The notes: generated by a model from the sequence alone, not told the origin. A DNA stretch of 49,524 bases from Nitrospirae bacterium MYbin3 (GCA_002753335.1 PEAD01000023.1:1-49524), one strand, 5' to 3'. Shown: positions 1 to 9,665, counted from the first letter of the stretch. Program-made: numbers and translations.

Positions 1-65
1 GGTAGGTGCCGGCGTTGTCACCGAAATTCTGGAGTAAAAAGTGAATCAAAAAATAAGAATAAAAC
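1..65. repeat. 65-bp inverted copy of the tuf/rpsJ junction at the window edge
   Basis: These bases read, on the plus strand, as the last codons of tuf, its TAA (35-37) and the GTG start of rpsJ. They are the exact reverse complement of 1420-1484, where the same junction lies in its proper place. Identity stops abruptly at 65/66, where the sequence becomes rplD on the minus strand. A 65-bp perfect inverted copy ending inside an essential gene is best explained as a chimeric contig end (amplification fold-back or assembly), not as a second tuf gene. Confidence 0.9.
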
Positions 66-526
66 AAAATGCTTTTCTTCGACAGACCTAATGTCTTTAT
101 AACTTTAGTTATTTCTTTTGTCTTGGGAGCCGCCACCGGCAAAGCATCTATAGCAATAAGTTCGTTATCCGAAAGCTTCATGCTCAAGGCCTTATACAGA
201 GCGGCCCTCTTGGCATTCTGCGGCATCTTGATCGAATAATCACGCGGTTGAGGGCCAAATATAGTGCCGCCACCTCTCCAGATTGGTGAGCGCGAACTAC
301 CGGACCTTGCCCTTCCTGTTGATTTCTGCTTCCATGGTTTTTTTCCGCCGCCGCTCACCAGTCCGCGCGTCTTGGTTGCATGCGTGCCCTGCCTCTGATT
401 CGCAAGGTACGCAACAATTGCGCTATGAACCAACGCCTCTGAAGCATCCGATGCAAAGATTTCATCAGAAAGATCGATCTTGCCTTTTGTATTATTGTTT
501 ATATCTTTTAGTTCAAGCTGAAGCAT
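66..526 (-). CDS. rplD: 50S ribosomal protein L4 (rplD), broken at its 3' end
   Basis: Large-subunit ribosomal protein L4. The ATG at 524-526 lies 4 bases after the rplC stop, in normal S10-operon order. The translation starts MLQLELKDINN and contains the L4 core signature GGGKKPWKQKSTGRAR followed by GGGTIFGPQPRDY. About 153 of the usual ~205 residues are present, up to a recognisable LSKKSIL segment. After that the reading frame runs, without a stop, into the inverted tuf/rpsJ copy at 1-65 and off the window. The missing C-terminus is therefore probably an artefact of the contig end and not a real truncation. Confidence 0.88.
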
Positions 527-530
527 ATTA

Positions 531-1142
531 TTATCCCTTCCGAATCTCTACTATTGAATTGACCGGCCCCGGAATCGCACCTTTTACCAAAATAACATTC
601 TGTTCAGGCCTAACATCAACCACCGTAAGTTTTTTTATGGTCACCCTGTCACATCCCATATGACCGGCCATTCTCATCCCCTTCCAAACCCTCGAAGGAT
701 AAGAACTCGCCCCAATAGAACCGGGGGCTCTGTAGCGGGTAGAGCCATGTGAGGCAGGGCCGCCCTTGAAATTATGACGCTTCATACCACCCTGAAACCC
801 TTTGCCCTTTGATATACCCGAAACAGCTATAAAATCACCTATGCTGAAACTGTCAGCTTTTATCAAATCTCCAATCTTAAAACCGTCCATAGGAAATTCT
901 TTAAGAAATTTATAAGAAGATGTTTCTGCTTTCTTAAAGATACCCAGTTGTGGCTTTGTCATGTTCTTCTCTTTTTTCAACTCCATAAACCCAACTTTAA
1001 CCGCCGAGTATCCATCCTTTTCTGATGTCTTAACCTGAATAACACAGCAAGGTCCGGCCTCTACAACCGTAACAGGCACCATCTTGCCGCCTTCGGCAAC
1101 TATCTGAGTCATCCCTAGTTTTTTGCCTAATATACCTGTCAT
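531..1142 (-). CDS. rplC: 50S ribosomal protein L3
   Basis: Large-subunit ribosomal protein L3, which binds near the 3' end of 23S rRNA and starts 50S assembly. The 203-residue product has the usual bacterial length. It begins [14 protein letters not shown] and carries the conserved central loop with [17 protein letters not shown] and [18 protein letters not shown], which reaches toward the peptidyl-transferase centre. Its ATG overlaps the rpsJ TGA by 4 bases (ATGA), so translation is probably coupled. It is the sixth gene of rpsL-rpsG-fusA-tuf-rpsJ-rplC-rplD. Confidence 0.97.
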   Translation of the reverse strand: MTGILGKKLGMTQIVAEGGKMVPVTVVEAGPCCVIQVKTSEKDGYSAVKVGFMELKKEKNMTKPQLGIFKKAETSSYKFLKEFPMDGFKIGDLIKADSFSIGDFIAVSGISKGKGFQGGMKRHNFKGGPASHGSTRYRAPGSIGASSYPSRVWKGMRMAGHMGCDRVTIKKLTVVDVRPEQNVILVKGAIPGPVNSIVEIRKG

Positions 1143-1444
1143 AACTTAATCTCCACATCCACCCCGGAAGCAAGCTCAAGCTTCATAAGAGCGTCAACAG
1201 TATCGGGGGTTGGATCATATATATCAATCAATCTTTTATGAGTTCTGATCTCGAACTGCTCTCTTGACTTTTTGTCGATATGCGGGGACCTTAATATAGT
1301 ATATTTGCTTATTTGCGTCGGAAGCGGCACCGGTCCAGAAATGCGAGCCCCTGTCCTGTGAGCAGTATCAACAATCTCTTTCACAGACTGGTCAAGCAGT
1401 CTGTGGTCATAAGCCTTCAGTTTTATTCTTATTTTTTGATTCAC
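1139..1444 (-). CDS. rpsJ: 30S ribosomal protein S10 (GTG start)
   Basis: Small-subunit ribosomal protein S10, which also serves in transcription antitermination as NusE. The 101-residue product has the normal length and contains the family core [19 protein letters not shown] and a following [12 protein letters not shown]. The start is a GTG at 1442-1444, only 3 bases after the tuf stop, so initiation probably depends on coupling to tuf. The TGA overlaps the rplC ATG. The first 21 or so bases of this gene are repeated in inverted orientation at the left window edge. Confidence 0.97.
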   Translation of the reverse strand: MNQKIRIKLKAYDHRLLDQSVKEIVDTAHRTGARISGPVPLPTQISKYTILRSPHIDKKSREQFEIRTHKRLIDIYDPTPDTVDALMKLELASGVDVEIKL

Positions 1445-1447
1445 TTT

Positions 1448-2647
1448 TTACTCCAGAATTTCGGTGACAACGCCGGCACCTACCGTCCTGCCTCCTTCTC
1501 TTATTGCAAACCTCAATTCCTTATCCATCGCTATCGGCGCTATCAACTCAACCGATATCGTCACGTTGTCTCCAGGCATCACCATCTCTATCCCCTCAGG
1601 CAGCTGCGCAACTCCTGTCACGTCCGTTGTCCTGAAGTAAAACTGCGGCCTGTATCCATTGAAAAACGGTGTGTGCCTTCCGCCTTCTTCTTTCGTCAAT
1701 ACATATGCCTCTGCCTTGAACTTCGTGTGCGGGGTTATGCTTCCGGTCTTTGCCAGTACCATTCCCCTCTCTACGTCGTCTTTCCCTGTGCCTCTCAATA
1801 ATGCCCCTATGTTATCTCCCGCCCTGCCTTCATCAAGCAACTTGCGGAACATTTCTACTCCGGTCACTACTGTTTTCCTTGTTTCTCTCAGTCCCACTAT
1901 TTCTACTTCTTCGCCTACTTTGATTATTCCTCTTTCTACTCTGCCCGTTACTACTGTTCCTCTTCCTGATATGCTGAATACGTCTTCTATCGGCATCAGG
2001 AAAGGTCTGTCTATCGGTCTCTCAGGTGTCGGTACATAACTGTCTACTGCTGCCATCAGATCATGCACGCACTGAAATTCCGGTGCGTTGAAGTCTGTGC
2101 TGTTGCATTCCATTGCTTTTAATGCACTGCCCCTTACTATCGGGATGTCGTTGCCGGGAAATCCATATTTTACCAATAACTCCCTTATTTCAAGTTCCAC
2201 CAAGTCCAATAACTCCGGGTCATCCACCATGTCCACTTTGTTCATGAACACTACTATATACGGCACTCCTACCTGTCTTGCAAGCAGTATGTGCTCTCTT
2301 GTCTGAGGCATCGGTCCGTCCGCTGCGCTCACTACCAGTATCGCTCCGTCCATCTGCGCTGCGCCTGTTATCATGTTCTTTACATAGTCAGCATGCCCAG
2401 GACAGTCAACGTGCGCATAGTGCCTGTTGTCAGTCTCGTACTCTACATGCGCTGTTGCTATGGTTATGCCTCTTGCCTTCTCTTCAGGCGCATTATCTAT
2501 CTGGTCGTATGCCTTGAACTGTGCATAACCCTTTATGGCCAGTATCTTCGTTATTGCTGCCGTCAATGTCGTCTTGCCGTGGTCTACATGCCCTATCGTC
2601 CCTACATTACAGTGCGGCTTTGTCCTCTCAAATTTTGCCTTAGCCAT
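1448..2647 (-). CDS. tuf: Translation elongation factor Tu
   Basis: GTPase that delivers aminoacyl-tRNA to the ribosomal A site. The 399-residue product is full length. The GTPase motifs are G1 GHVDHGKT (residues ~19-26), the switch region RGITI, G3 DCPGHADY and G4 NKVD. The second and third beta-barrel domains follow, ending [13 protein letters not shown] strong ribosome site (AAGGAGG) lies just before the ATG at 2647. It sits 43 bases after fusA in the str operon. A partial inverted copy of its 3' end is at 1-37, but this is not evidence for a second tuf gene. Confidence 0.98.
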   Translation of the reverse strand: MAKAKFERTKPHCNVGTIGHVDHGKTTLTAAITKILAIKGYAQFKAYDQIDNAPEEKARGITIATAHVEYETDNRHYAHVDCPGHADYVKNMITGAAQMDGAILVVSAADGPMPQTREHILLARQVGVPYIVVFMNKVDMVDDPELLDLVELEIRELLVKYGFPGNDIPIVRGSALKAMECNSTDFNAPEFQCVHDLMAAVDSYVPTPERPIDRPFLMPIEDVFSISGRGTVVTGRVERGIIKVGEEVEIVGLRETRKTVVTGVEMFRKLLDEGRAGDNIGALLRGTGKDDVERGMVLAKTGSITPHTKFKAEAYVLTKEEGGRHTPFFNGYRPQFYFRTTDVTGVAQLPEGIEMVMPGDNVTISVELIAPIAMDKELRFAIREGGRTVGAGVVTEILE

Positions 2648-2690
2648 TTCGCCTCCTTGCCGACCTTGTAACTTTCATTGTATTTATAAT

Positions 2691-4769
2691 TTATTCGCCC
2701 TTAACTTTTGCGACTATAGTTTCCATTATATTTTTAGGCACTTCTTCGTAATGAGAAAACTGCATTGTATAGTTTGCACGCCCCTGGGTCTTTGACCGCA
2801 GGTCGGTCGCATAACCAAACATATCCGAAAGAGGAACCTGCGATTTTATAATCTGAGCATTCCCTCTCTTTTCCATCTGTTGTATCTTACCGCGCCTTGA
2901 GTTCAAGTCTCCGATAACATCTCCCATGTACTCTTCAGGCGTTACAACTTCTACACCCATTATAGGTTCAAGCAAAACAATCTGCCCTTTTTTAGCCCCT
3001 TCTTTAAATGCCATCGAGCCGGCAATCTTGAACGCCATTTCGGACGAGTCAACTTCATGATACGATCCGTCAAAGAGGCTAACCTTGCAATCAACAACAG
3101 GATAGCCTGCAAGCACTCCTCCGACCATCGCCTCTTTTATACCCTTCTCTACTGCAGGAACATACTCTCTCGGTATCGAGCCTCCAACAATCTTGTTAAC
3201 AAACTCAAACCCCTTGCCTCTTTCTAATGGCTCTAAGTCTATCCAGACATGTCCGTACTGGCCTCTGCCGCCGGACTGTCTCACAAATTTACCCTCAACC
3301 TTTGCTGCTTTCTTTATTGTCTCTTTATAGGCAACCTGAGGCTTGCCGACATTTGCGCCAACCTTAAATTCTCTTAAAAGCCTGTCAACAATAATTTCGA
3401 GATGCAACTCTCCCATTCCCGAAATGATGGTCTGGCCGGTTTCTTCATTATATGAAACCTTGAATGATGGATCTTCCTGTGCAAGCTTAGAAAGCGAAAC
3501 AGAAAGCCTTTCCTGATCAGCCTTGGTTTTCGGTTCAATTGCCACAGAAATAACAGGATCAGGAAACTCCATAGACTCAAGGATTACCTGCTTGTTCTCA
3601 TCGCATAACGTGTCGCCGGTAAGCGTGCTCTTCAATCCAACTACAGCAGCTATATCCCCTGCCCGAACTTCTTTTATCTCTTCCCTTTTGTTTGCATGCA
3701 TCTGGAGAAGTCTTCCGATTCTCTCCTTAGCATCTTTTGTTGAATTGTAAATATAGGAGCCCGAGTTGAGCACTCCAGAATAAACTCTTACAAAAGTAAG
3801 CTGGCCAACAAACGGGTCGGTCATTATTTTAAATGCAAGCGCTGCAAAAGGTTCGCTATCAGAAGCAGATCTCTCCACCTCAGAATCATCCTTTGGGTTA
3901 ATTCCTTTTATAGGAGGAACATCGAGCGGAGAAGGGAGATAATCAACAATTGCATCAAGTAGAAGCTGGACACCTTTGTTCTTAAATGCTGAGCCGCATA
4001 CTACTGGGGTTATCTGAAGAGTTACTGTACCCTTTCTCAAAGCAGCTTTGATTTCAGCTTCAGTTATGCTTTCTCCGGAGAGATATTTTTCCATTATCTT
4101 TTCATCTACATCTGCAAGGGCCTCAACCATCTTATCCCTAAACTCTTTTGCCTTTGCAGCATATTCGGCAGGAATCTCATCTTCTACAAATTTAGCTCCG
4201 AGTGTCTCGTCATCAAACAAATACGCCTTCATGTTCACAAGGTCTATAGACCCTCTGAACAAATCCTCTTTCCCTATAGGTATATGGATAGATACCGGCC
4301 TTGCACCCAGCTTTTCAACCATAGAATCAACAGCCATGAAAAAGTCGGCACCGACCCTATCCATCTTATTCATAAATGCTATGCGCGGAACACCGTATTT
4401 GCTGGCCTGTCTCCAAACCGTCTCTGATTGAGGCTCAACACCTGCAACAGCATCAAAAACAGCAACCGCTCCGTCTAAAACTCTAAGAGAACGCTCAACC
4501 TCTATAGTAAAATCAACATGGCCCGGGGTATCTATTATATTAACGCGATGACCCTTCCAATCGCATGTGGTTGCAGCCGAGGTGATAGTTATACCGCGTT
4601 CCTGCTCCTGTACCATCCAGTCCATTACTGCGGTGCCGTCATGTACTTCGCCTATTTTATAGGTTACACCGGTGTAATACAGAACACGCTCTGTAGTTGT
4701 AGTCTTGCCGGCATCAATATGTGCCATTATGCCTATATTGCGTGTTTTTTCTAAAGGAACTCGTGACAT
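2691..4769 (-). CDS. fusA: Translation elongation factor G
   Basis: GTPase that drives ribosomal translocation and, with RRF (frr in this window), ribosome recycling. The 692-residue product is full length. It starts [19 protein letters not shown] and has the P-loop [12 protein letters not shown] (residues ~16-27), the switch I motif RGITITSA, G3 DTPGHVDF and G4 NKMD. Domains II to V follow, including the domain IV RGQYGHV segment. The gene lies 16 bases after rpsG and ahead of tuf, the classical str order. Confidence 0.98.
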   Translation of the reverse strand: MSRVPLEKTRNIGIMAHIDAGKTTTTERVLYYTGVTYKIGEVHDGTAVMDWMVQEQERGITITSAATTCDWKGHRVNIIDTPGHVDFTIEVERSLRVLDGAVAVFDAVAGVEPQSETVWRQASKYGVPRIAFMNKMDRVGADFFMAVDSMVEKLGARPVSIHIPIGKEDLFRGSIDLVNMKAYLFDDETLGAKFVEDEIPAEYAAKAKEFRDKMVEALADVDEKIMEKYLSGESITEAEIKAALRKGTVTLQITPVVCGSAFKNKGVQLLLDAIVDYLPSPLDVPPIKGINPKDDSEVERSASDSEPFAALAFKIMTDPFVGQLTFVRVYSGVLNSGSYIYNSTKDAKERIGRLLQMHANKREEIKEVRAGDIAAVVGLKSTLTGDTLCDENKQVILESMEFPDPVISVAIEPKTKADQERLSVSLSKLAQEDPSFKVSYNEETGQTIISGMGELHLEIIVDRLLREFKVGANVGKPQVAYKETIKKAAKVEGKFVRQSGGRGQYGHVWIDLEPLERGKGFEFVNKIVGGSIPREYVPAVEKGIKEAMVGGVLAGYPVVDCKVSLFDGSYHEVDSSEMAFKIAGSMAFKEGAKKGQIVLLEPIMGVEVVTPEEYMGDVIGDLNSRRGKIQQMEKRGNAQIIKSQVPLSDMFGYATDLRSKTQGRANYTMQFSHYEEVPKNIMETIVAKVKGE

Positions 4770-4785
4770 TAGACTTTGCTGCTCC

Positions 4786-5256
4786 TTACCATCTGTAATG
4801 TGCGAACGCCCTGTTGGCTTCGGCCATTTTGTGGGTGTCTTCTTTTTTCTTTATAGATGAGCCGGTGTTGTTGTATGCATCAAGCAATTCGCCGGCGATT
4901 CTCTCTCTCATCGTCTTTTCTTTGCGGTCTCTGGAGTAGCTTACAATCCATCTCAGAGCAAGGGCAACCTTCCTCTGTGGCTTGACTTCGATAGGAATCT
5001 GATAGGTCGCACCGCCCACCCTTCTGGGCTTTACCTCCACAAGCGGCTTAACATTTTCAACTGCCGCTTTAAAAACCTTTAAGGGGTCATTACCGGTCTT
5101 GTCCTTAATAATATCAAACGCACCGTAGCATATCCTCTCTGCAGTGGACTTCTTACCCTGCTCGAGAAAAACAGCCACAAATCTTGATACAAGCTTGCTA
5201 TTGAACTTGGGATCCGGTAAAACTTCTCTTTTTTCTGCTACCCTTCTTCTTGCCAT
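4786..5256 (-). CDS. rpsG: 30S ribosomal protein S7
   Basis: Primary binding protein of the 16S rRNA 3' domain, which starts assembly of the 30S head. The 156-residue product has the normal length, starts [16 protein letters not shown] and includes the conserved [11 protein letters not shown] and [14 protein letters not shown] segments. It lies 29 bases after rpsL and 16 before fusA. In many bacteria S7 represses its own operon by binding between rpsL and rpsG. The spacer here is short, and no clear S7 site could be judged by eye. Confidence 0.98.
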   Translation of the reverse strand: MARRRVAEKREVLPDPKFNSKLVSRFVAVFLEQGKKSTAERICYGAFDIIKDKTGNDPLKVFKAAVENVKPLVEVKPRRVGGATYQIPIEVKPQRKVALALRWIVSYSRDRKEKTMRERIAGELLDAYNNTGSSIKKKEDTHKMAEANRAFAHYRW

Positions 5257-5285
5257 CTCGGTTTACTCCAGATTGATATTAAAGT

Positions 5286-5657
5286 TTACTTGGGACGCTT
5301 GGCTCCGTATTTGGAGCGTCCGCGTTTCCTGTCGGCAACACCTGCACAATCAAGTGTTCCTCTTAATATATGGTATCTAACGCCGGGAAGGTCCTTAACC
5401 CTGCCGCCTCTTATCAATACTATTGAATGCTCCTGAAGGTTGTGTCCAACGCCCGGTATATACGCAGTAACCTCCATACCGTTTGTCAGCCTTACCCTTG
5501 CAACCTTTCTCAATGCCGAGTTAGGCTTCTTAGGTGTTGTCGTATAAACCCTGACACAAACACCCCGCTTCTGCGGGCAGTTCTTTAGAGCCGGACTTTT
5601 AGTCTTTGATTCGACCTGCTTACGGCTTTTTTTCACTAACTGAGCAATCGTCGGCAC
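5286..5657 (-). CDS. rpsL: 30S ribosomal protein S12 (GTG start)
   Basis: Decoding-centre protein S12, first gene of the str operon. The GTG at 5655-5657 is chosen because a perfect GGAGGT ribosome site (plus-strand 5661-5666) sits 3 bases ahead and the resulting 123-residue protein starts like the family ([12 protein letters not shown]). The open frame extends 46 codons further upstream, but that extension lacks family similarity. The streptomycin-contact segments [16 protein letters not shown] and [13 protein letters not shown] keep the lysines of the sensitive wild type. Transcription probably starts from the promoter at 5728-5756. Confidence 0.97.
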   Translation of the reverse strand: MPTIAQLVKKSRKQVESKTKSPALKNCPQKRGVCVRVYTTTPKKPNSALRKVARVRLTNGMEVTAYIPGVGHNLQEHSIVLIRGGRVKDLPGVRYHILRGTLDCAGVADRKRGRSKYGAKRPK

Positions 5658-5727
5658 TTTACCTCCAAAATTAATAACCAAAATACTTTGTTTTGTTAAA
5701 AACACCGATTTAACGGAAAACCCGATA

Positions 5728-5756
5728 AGGTTACCAGAGCACTTCTTTTTTGTCAA
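5728..5756 (-). promoter_or_regulatory. Putative promoter of the str operon
   Basis: On the minus strand a perfect -35 TTGACA (5751-5756) is followed by a 17-base spacer and TAACCT (5728-5733), which matches 3 of 6 consensus -10 bases. The predicted start near 5721 gives a leader of about 64 bases to the rpsL GTG. Confidence 0.55.
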
Positions 5757-5826
5757 GTCCTTAGGTCCCAAAAACGGGGAAGTTGAATATAACATATTCG
5801 TTAGAAAAAATAAAAGGGGTGTATTG

Positions 5827-5835
5827 TGATATACT
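5827..5835 (+). promoter_or_regulatory. Possible extended -10 promoter for the MBL-birA-coaX operon
   Basis: TGA followed by TATACT (5830-5835) forms an extended -10 element on the plus strand, with no clear -35. It lies about 115 bases ahead of the first gene of the operon, in the divergent spacer shared with rpsL. Confidence 0.3.
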
Positions 5836-5948
5836 TTTTTCTAAAACATAAACCAGCATAAAACCCTTTAGAAAATACCATTCAGCCGCAACGTGCCGCT
5901 TATCATAGAGCCTTAAGCACGCCGGCTTCGAGCAAGGAGAACACAGCT

Positions 5949-6566
5949 ATGACAAAGAATATCCACAGAATAGGACATGACACTTTTAAAATAACCGGAG
6001 AAAAAATTATTTACACCGACCCGTTCAAAATAAAAAAGAATGACACCGCTGACCTTATACTGGTAACACATGAGCACTATGACCATTGCTCACCGGATGA
6101 CATAAAAAAGATACAGGGCAAGCACACCGTTATAGTGACCGTTGCCGACTGCGCAAAAAAACTTTCGGGCAACATAAAAATAGTCAAACCGGGCGACAAG
6201 ATAAATGTTGAGGGAATAGAAATCGAAGCGGTGCCTGCTTACAACACCAACAAACAGTTCCATACAAAAGACAAGGGCTGGGTGGGTTTTATCTTCAAGA
6301 CAAACGGCATGCGTATTTACCTGGCAGGAGATACTGACCACATTCCGGAAATGAAGCACTTCAAAAATATCGATATAGCATTACTCCCTGTTTCGGGCAC
6401 TTATGTTATGAGCGCCGATGAAGCTGTTAGGGCAGCTCTGGACATAAATCCTAAAGTTGCGATTCCCATGCACTACGGCTCTATTGTGGGCAATGCGGCC
6501 GATGCAAAAAATTTTGCCGAAGGCCTTAAGGGCAAAATAGAAGTAGCAATACTCAGCGAAGAATAG
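5949..6566 (+). CDS. MBL-fold metal-dependent hydrolase (UlaG/UPF0173-like)
   Basis: Predicted cytoplasmic metallo-beta-lactamase-fold hydrolase of 205 residues. The metal motif THEHYDH (HxHxDH) is at about residues 40-46, with a further GDTDH and a C-terminal MHYGS histidine. The compact form without extra domains resembles the UPF0173/UlaG (ascorbate-6-phosphate lactonase) branch, but the substrate cannot be read from sequence. An AAGGAG ribosome site precedes the ATG. It is the first of three tightly packed genes with birA (10-base gap) and coaX, a cofactor-linked setting that does not by itself identify the substrate. Confidence 0.85.
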   Translation: MTKNIHRIGHDTFKITGEKIIYTDPFKIKKNDTADLILVTHEHYDHCSPDDIKKIQGKHTVIVTVADCAKKLSGNIKIVKPGDKINVEGIEIEAVPAYNTNKQFHTKDKGWVGFIFKTNGMRIYLAGDTDHIPEMKHFKNIDIALLPVSGTYVMSADEAVRAALDINPKVAIPMHYGSIVGNAADAKNFAEGLKGKIEVAILSEE

Positions 6567-6576
6567 TTTTCGGACG

Positions 6577-7383
6577 ATGGATTTCGAAGAAGGTTTTAAT
6601 GCCGATTGGCTTCAAAACAAACTGAATGAGCAGTCCTCAATAATCGGTCGCAAAATAATTTTCCTTAAAGAGACCGGCTCCACAAATGAATTTGCGGACA
6701 ATCTTGTTAAAAAAGGATCTGAAGAAGGCACGGTAGTTATAGCCGACTCGCAGACCGCAGGCATAGGTAGGCACGGCAGAAGTTGGTTTTCACCACCGGG
6801 CAAAAATCTGTATGTTTCGGTAATACTTAAACATCCCCTACCTGTAAATAAATCAGGATTGCTGTCACTTATGGCAGCAGTAGCATCCTGTTCTGCATTA
6901 AACAAATTCGCCTCTTTAAAAACAGGCATCAAATGGCCCAATGACGTACTCTGCAATGAACGCAAACTAGGCGGCATTCTTACAACACTGAAATCATCAG
7001 GAGACTTTGTCAAACATGCTGTACTGGGCATCGGATTAAATATAAATATAAGCAGAGATGAGTTTCCGGAAGAAATCAGCGCTACAACAACATCAGCCAG
7101 AATAGAAACCGGCGCAGAGCTTTCGAGAAAGGATATCGCAAGAGAGCTGCTTGCCAATATCGATTTCTGGTATAAAAAATTAACTTCAGGAGAAGAAGAG
7201 GATATAATTTCTACATGGACAAAATTATCCATAACCTTAGGAAAGAAAGTCACGGCCAAGACTGCGGACGGTTTTTACAGCGGCATTGCCGAGGCCATAG
7301 ACGATAAAGGAATGCTGCTGATTAGACTTGATGACAATAGCCTAAAAAAGATAAGCTCAGGGGAAATAATCAACCTAAGATGA
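6577..7383 (+). CDS. birA: Biotin--[acetyl-CoA-carboxylase] ligase, no DNA-binding domain
   Basis: Makes biotinyl-AMP and transfers biotin to the carrier protein of acetyl-CoA carboxylase. The 268 residues hold the catalytic domain, with ETGSTNEFA near residue 33, the nucleotide-binding loop GIGRHGRSW near residue 64, KWPNDV near residue 124 and GIGLNIN. A small C-terminal SH3-like domain follows. The N-terminal winged helix of bifunctional BirA is absent, so this is a monofunctional ligase that should not repress biotin genes directly. The last bases overlap the coaX start (ATGA). Confidence 0.93.
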   Translation: MDFEEGFNADWLQNKLNEQSSIIGRKIIFLKETGSTNEFADNLVKKGSEEGTVVIADSQTAGIGRHGRSWFSPPGKNLYVSVILKHPLPVNKSGLLSLMAAVASCSALNKFASLKTGIKWPNDVLCNERKLGGILTTLKSSGDFVKHAVLGIGLNINISRDEFPEEISATTTSARIETGAELSRKDIARELLANIDFWYKKLTSGEEEDIISTWTKLSITLGKKVTAKTADGFYSGIAEAIDDKGMLLIRLDDNSLKKISSGEIINLR

Positions 7384-8156
7384 AAAGCCTGCTATGCATA
7401 GACATCGGAAACTCAACTATAGGATTAGCTTTTTTTGCTGACCCGTTGCAGCCTCGAACCGTTATTAAAAAAATACAGACCCATCCAGCAAAAAAACCGG
7501 ACCACTACAAGAAAATATTAGGCGCTATACTGAGAAAACATAAACTGTCCGGCAATAATATAGATGCGATAGTCTCATCTGTAGTTCCTTCTCTAAATGG
7601 GCCCGTCCTAAAATCTCTGCACCTGCTGAATATCCCCAAGCCGCTTCTCTTAACACATAAGACAAATACAGGCTTGCACATTGATACCAGAAACCCCTTA
7701 AAACTTGGCTCGGACAGAATCGCAAATGCGGTTGCCGGATTTGCGATCACAAAAAAACCGTGTGCGGTTGTGGACTTCGGCACAGCAACAACAATCACCG
7801 TAGTCGGAAAAAATAAAAATATTCTTGGCGGCTCAATACTTCCGGGAATCCAGCTTATGGCAAACTCCCTTGCGTGCGGCACCGCAAAACTGCCTCACAT
7901 AAAAAAAACCAAACCGATTATGGCATTAGGAAGGGATACATATTCAGCCATGCTGTCCGGAGTGATGTTCGGATCTGCGGGGGCCGTAGAGACAATAGTA
8001 CAAAAAATAGAGAAAGAATTGGGTTTTAAGTTACAATTACTCTCAACTGGCGGAAACAGCGAGGCGATGAGTTCCATGCTTAATAGAAAAAACAGCTATA
8101 CTGCTGATCTAATATTTCAGGGGCTTCGCCTGATATATCTTAAAAATACAGACTGA
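7380..8156 (+). CDS. coaX: Type III pantothenate kinase
   Basis: Phosphorylates pantothenate in the first step of coenzyme A synthesis. The type III enzymes belong to the acetate kinase/hsp70 superfamily and need a monovalent cation. The 258-residue protein has the phosphate 1 motif DIGNSTIGLAF at the N-terminus, the conserved LGSDRIANAVAG segment and the phosphate 2 motif VVDFGTATT. The ATG overlaps the birA TGA by 4 bases, a birA-coaX pairing common in bacteria. Confidence 0.95.
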   Translation: MKSLLCIDIGNSTIGLAFFADPLQPRTVIKKIQTHPAKKPDHYKKILGAILRKHKLSGNNIDAIVSSVVPSLNGPVLKSLHLLNIPKPLLLTHKTNTGLHIDTRNPLKLGSDRIANAVAGFAITKKPCAVVDFGTATTITVVGKNKNILGGSILPGIQLMANSLACGTAKLPHIKKTKPIMALGRDTYSAMLSGVMFGSAGAVETIVQKIEKELGFKLQLLSTGGNSEAMSSMLNRKNSYTADLIFQGLRLIYLKNTD

Positions 8157-8209
8157 TACAAAATGCAGTTATTCAAAATGCTGCTCTTTATATAAGGAGG
8201 ACAACATCT

Positions 8210-8653
8210 ATGCAAACCAATAAAATACTCTTCCCTACCGATTTTACCGAGGGTGCTCTTTACGCCCTGCCTTATGCTGTGGACTTAGCCCTCTGCAACA
8301 ACGCTAAGCTGTATATGCTCCATGTTATATATGATATCGCAACCGCCTCCGGATTATATGTTCCGCATATGCAGATTAACGACATGTACAAAGAGCTTGA
8401 AACCAGTGCACGCAAAGAGCTTGAAAAGTTTGGGGCAGAGCATAGAGAAATGTTAAAAAATGTCGAATATGCTGTACAAAGAGGAGTTCCCTACGAAGAG
8501 ATACTGAAATTTTCGGAAAAAGAAAAAATAGATATTATCGTTGTCGGCACACATGGCAGAAAGGGGCTTGACAGAGTACTCTTCGGAAGCACAGCAGAAA
8601 GAGTGGTCAGAAACGCTGCATGCCCGGTGCTCAGCGTGAGAAGCCCTCATTAA
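8210..8653 (+). CDS. Universal stress protein, single domain
   Basis: UspA-family protein of 147 residues, cytoplasmic and probably dimeric. It starts with the beta-strand ILFPTDFTEGA and ends with the ATP-binding signature GTHGRKGLDRVLFGSTAERV, so it belongs to the ATP-binding group of the family. A perfect AAGGAGG lies 9 bases before the ATG. It is followed by a hairpin (8669-8698) and the TonB-like gene. A second, two-domain Usp is at 12582-13484. The precise stress response cannot be inferred. Confidence 0.93.
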   Translation: MQTNKILFPTDFTEGALYALPYAVDLALCNNAKLYMLHVIYDIATASGLYVPHMQINDMYKELETSARKELEKFGAEHREMLKNVEYAVQRGVPYEEILKFSEKEKIDIIVVGTHGRKGLDRVLFGSTAERVVRNAACPVLSVRSPH

Positions 8654-8668
8654 TATCCGAAGCACTCT

Positions 8669-8698
8669 TATTAGGGGATGCTCTAAACTCTCCTAATA
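8669..8698 (+). terminator. Stem-loop between usp and the TonB-like gene
   Basis: TATTAGGGGA (8669-8678) and TCTCCTAATA (8689-8698) form a 10-bp stem with one G-U pair and a 10-base loop. There is no strong U tract. The stem ends 11 bases before the GTG of the next gene, so it may also limit access to that start. Confidence 0.45.
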
Positions 8699-8709
8699 CT
8701 TTATAGCTC

Positions 8710-9576
8710 GTGAAAAACTCTTTTGTAATTTCTCTACTCTTTCATGCGGTTATTATAATGCTGCTTGTTTATTTAGCATCAGAAATTAAACAAGGCGGCA
8801 GCCCTCCTTTCTTCGCCCGCATAGTAACGCCTGATGAGATTAAAGACAGCGGCGGAGCAAGAGAAAAACAAAAACCCGCACTAATCTCGCCACATCAAAA
8901 AACCAGAAAAGCATCACAACGCCCAACAACCTCTACAGTTACCAGTCCGAAAACAAAACAAAAAAATGAAAAAGCCGCACAAAAAGGCATAGAGAGGGTT
9001 GCTCCCAGCACCGCGTACCATAAACCACAAACACCTTCAGATTCTGCTCTAAGCCAGAGCGGAGGGGGCCCCTCATCTCCTTCCGCTCCCACTATCCAGG
9101 CTGAAAAAGGCTTAGGCAGCGGCGAAAAAAGAGGAACAGATAGAGAGCTAAAATCACCTCAACCTCAGAAAACTTTTAAAGAAAAGATTTTCGACAAAGA
9201 AATAATTGGCAAGCTAATGGTTAAGGAACGCTCAAAAACCGATACTCCGGTAACTTTCGATACGAAAGAGTATAAATATTTTGGATATATGCGAAGGCTG
9301 AGAGATAAAATAGAAAATGCTTGGGTTTATCCTCAGGAGGCTGCTGAACGCGGGATTTATGGCGACCTTAGAATCAAATTCACAATAAGGAAAGATGGCA
9401 GGCTCGGCTCGGTCGAGCTTGTGAGAACGTCTGGACACAAAAGTTTGGACGATGCCGCAATAAGGGCACTAAGAAGCGCAGAGCCTTATTGGCCGTTGCC
9501 TGACGAATGGGGAGAAGACGGACTTACCATTACCGGACAGTTCATATACTCCCTTTACGGCACACACCTCAGGTGA
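8710..9576 (+). CDS. TonB-like energy transducer / TonB C-terminal domain protein (GTG start)
   Basis: Probable inner-membrane protein of 288 residues that spans the periplasm. A single hydrophobic anchor lies at residues ~3-25. It is followed by a long Lys/Pro/Ser-rich linker (~45-170) and a TonB C-terminal domain (~195-285), with YMRRLRDKIENAWVYP and the GRLGSVELVRTSG strand. TonB proteins transmit proton-motive force to outer-membrane receptors, while paralogues with this domain can serve other periplasmic links. No ExbB, ExbD or TonB-dependent receptor is nearby. The GTG start has no clear ribosome site and follows a hairpin. Confidence 0.82.
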   Translation: MKNSFVISLLFHAVIIMLLVYLASEIKQGGSPPFFARIVTPDEIKDSGGAREKQKPALISPHQKTRKASQRPTTSTVTSPKTKQKNEKAAQKGIERVAPSTAYHKPQTPSDSALSQSGGGPSSPSAPTIQAEKGLGSGEKRGTDRELKSPQPQKTFKEKIFDKEIIGKLMVKERSKTDTPVTFDTKEYKYFGYMRRLRDKIENAWVYPQEAAERGIYGDLRIKFTIRKDGRLGSVELVRTSGHKSLDDAAIRALRSAEPYWPLPDEWGEDGLTITGQFIYSLYGTHLR

Positions 9577-9594
9577 CACTATTCTAGAAAAATC

Positions 9595-9623
9595 TTGACA
9601 TCTGAATCGTTCTGTTTTATTTT
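9595..9623 (+). promoter_or_regulatory. Putative promoter of the desulforedoxin gene
   Basis: A perfect -35 TTGACA (9595-9600), a 17-base spacer and TATTTT (9618-9623) precede the small gene at 9666. This indicates that it is transcribed separately from the TonB-like gene. Confidence 0.65.
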
Positions 9624-9665
9624 TTATTAGACGAAGCCAGCTGATAAATAAAGGAGGTGTACCAT

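Noticed and set aside
1..37. Second tuf gene ending at the left edge on the plus strand
   Set aside because: The identity continues past the tuf stop into rpsJ and ends exactly at 65, so it is an inverted copy of the local junction and not an independent tuf gene.
2278..2671. Overlapping plus-strand frames of 79-126 codons inside tuf
   Set aside because: They are antisense shadows that follow from the strongly biased codon use of tuf; there is no ribosome site or family similarity.
5658..5795. N-terminal extension of rpsL to a start at 5795
   Set aside because: The extension has no ribosomal protein similarity, and the GTG at 5657 has a perfect ribosome site; the extension also covers the promoter.
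5796..5948. Possible small RNA or gene in the rpsL/MBL spacer
   Set aside because: Only promoter-like AT-rich sequence and a ribosome site were seen, with no stable hairpin or open frame.
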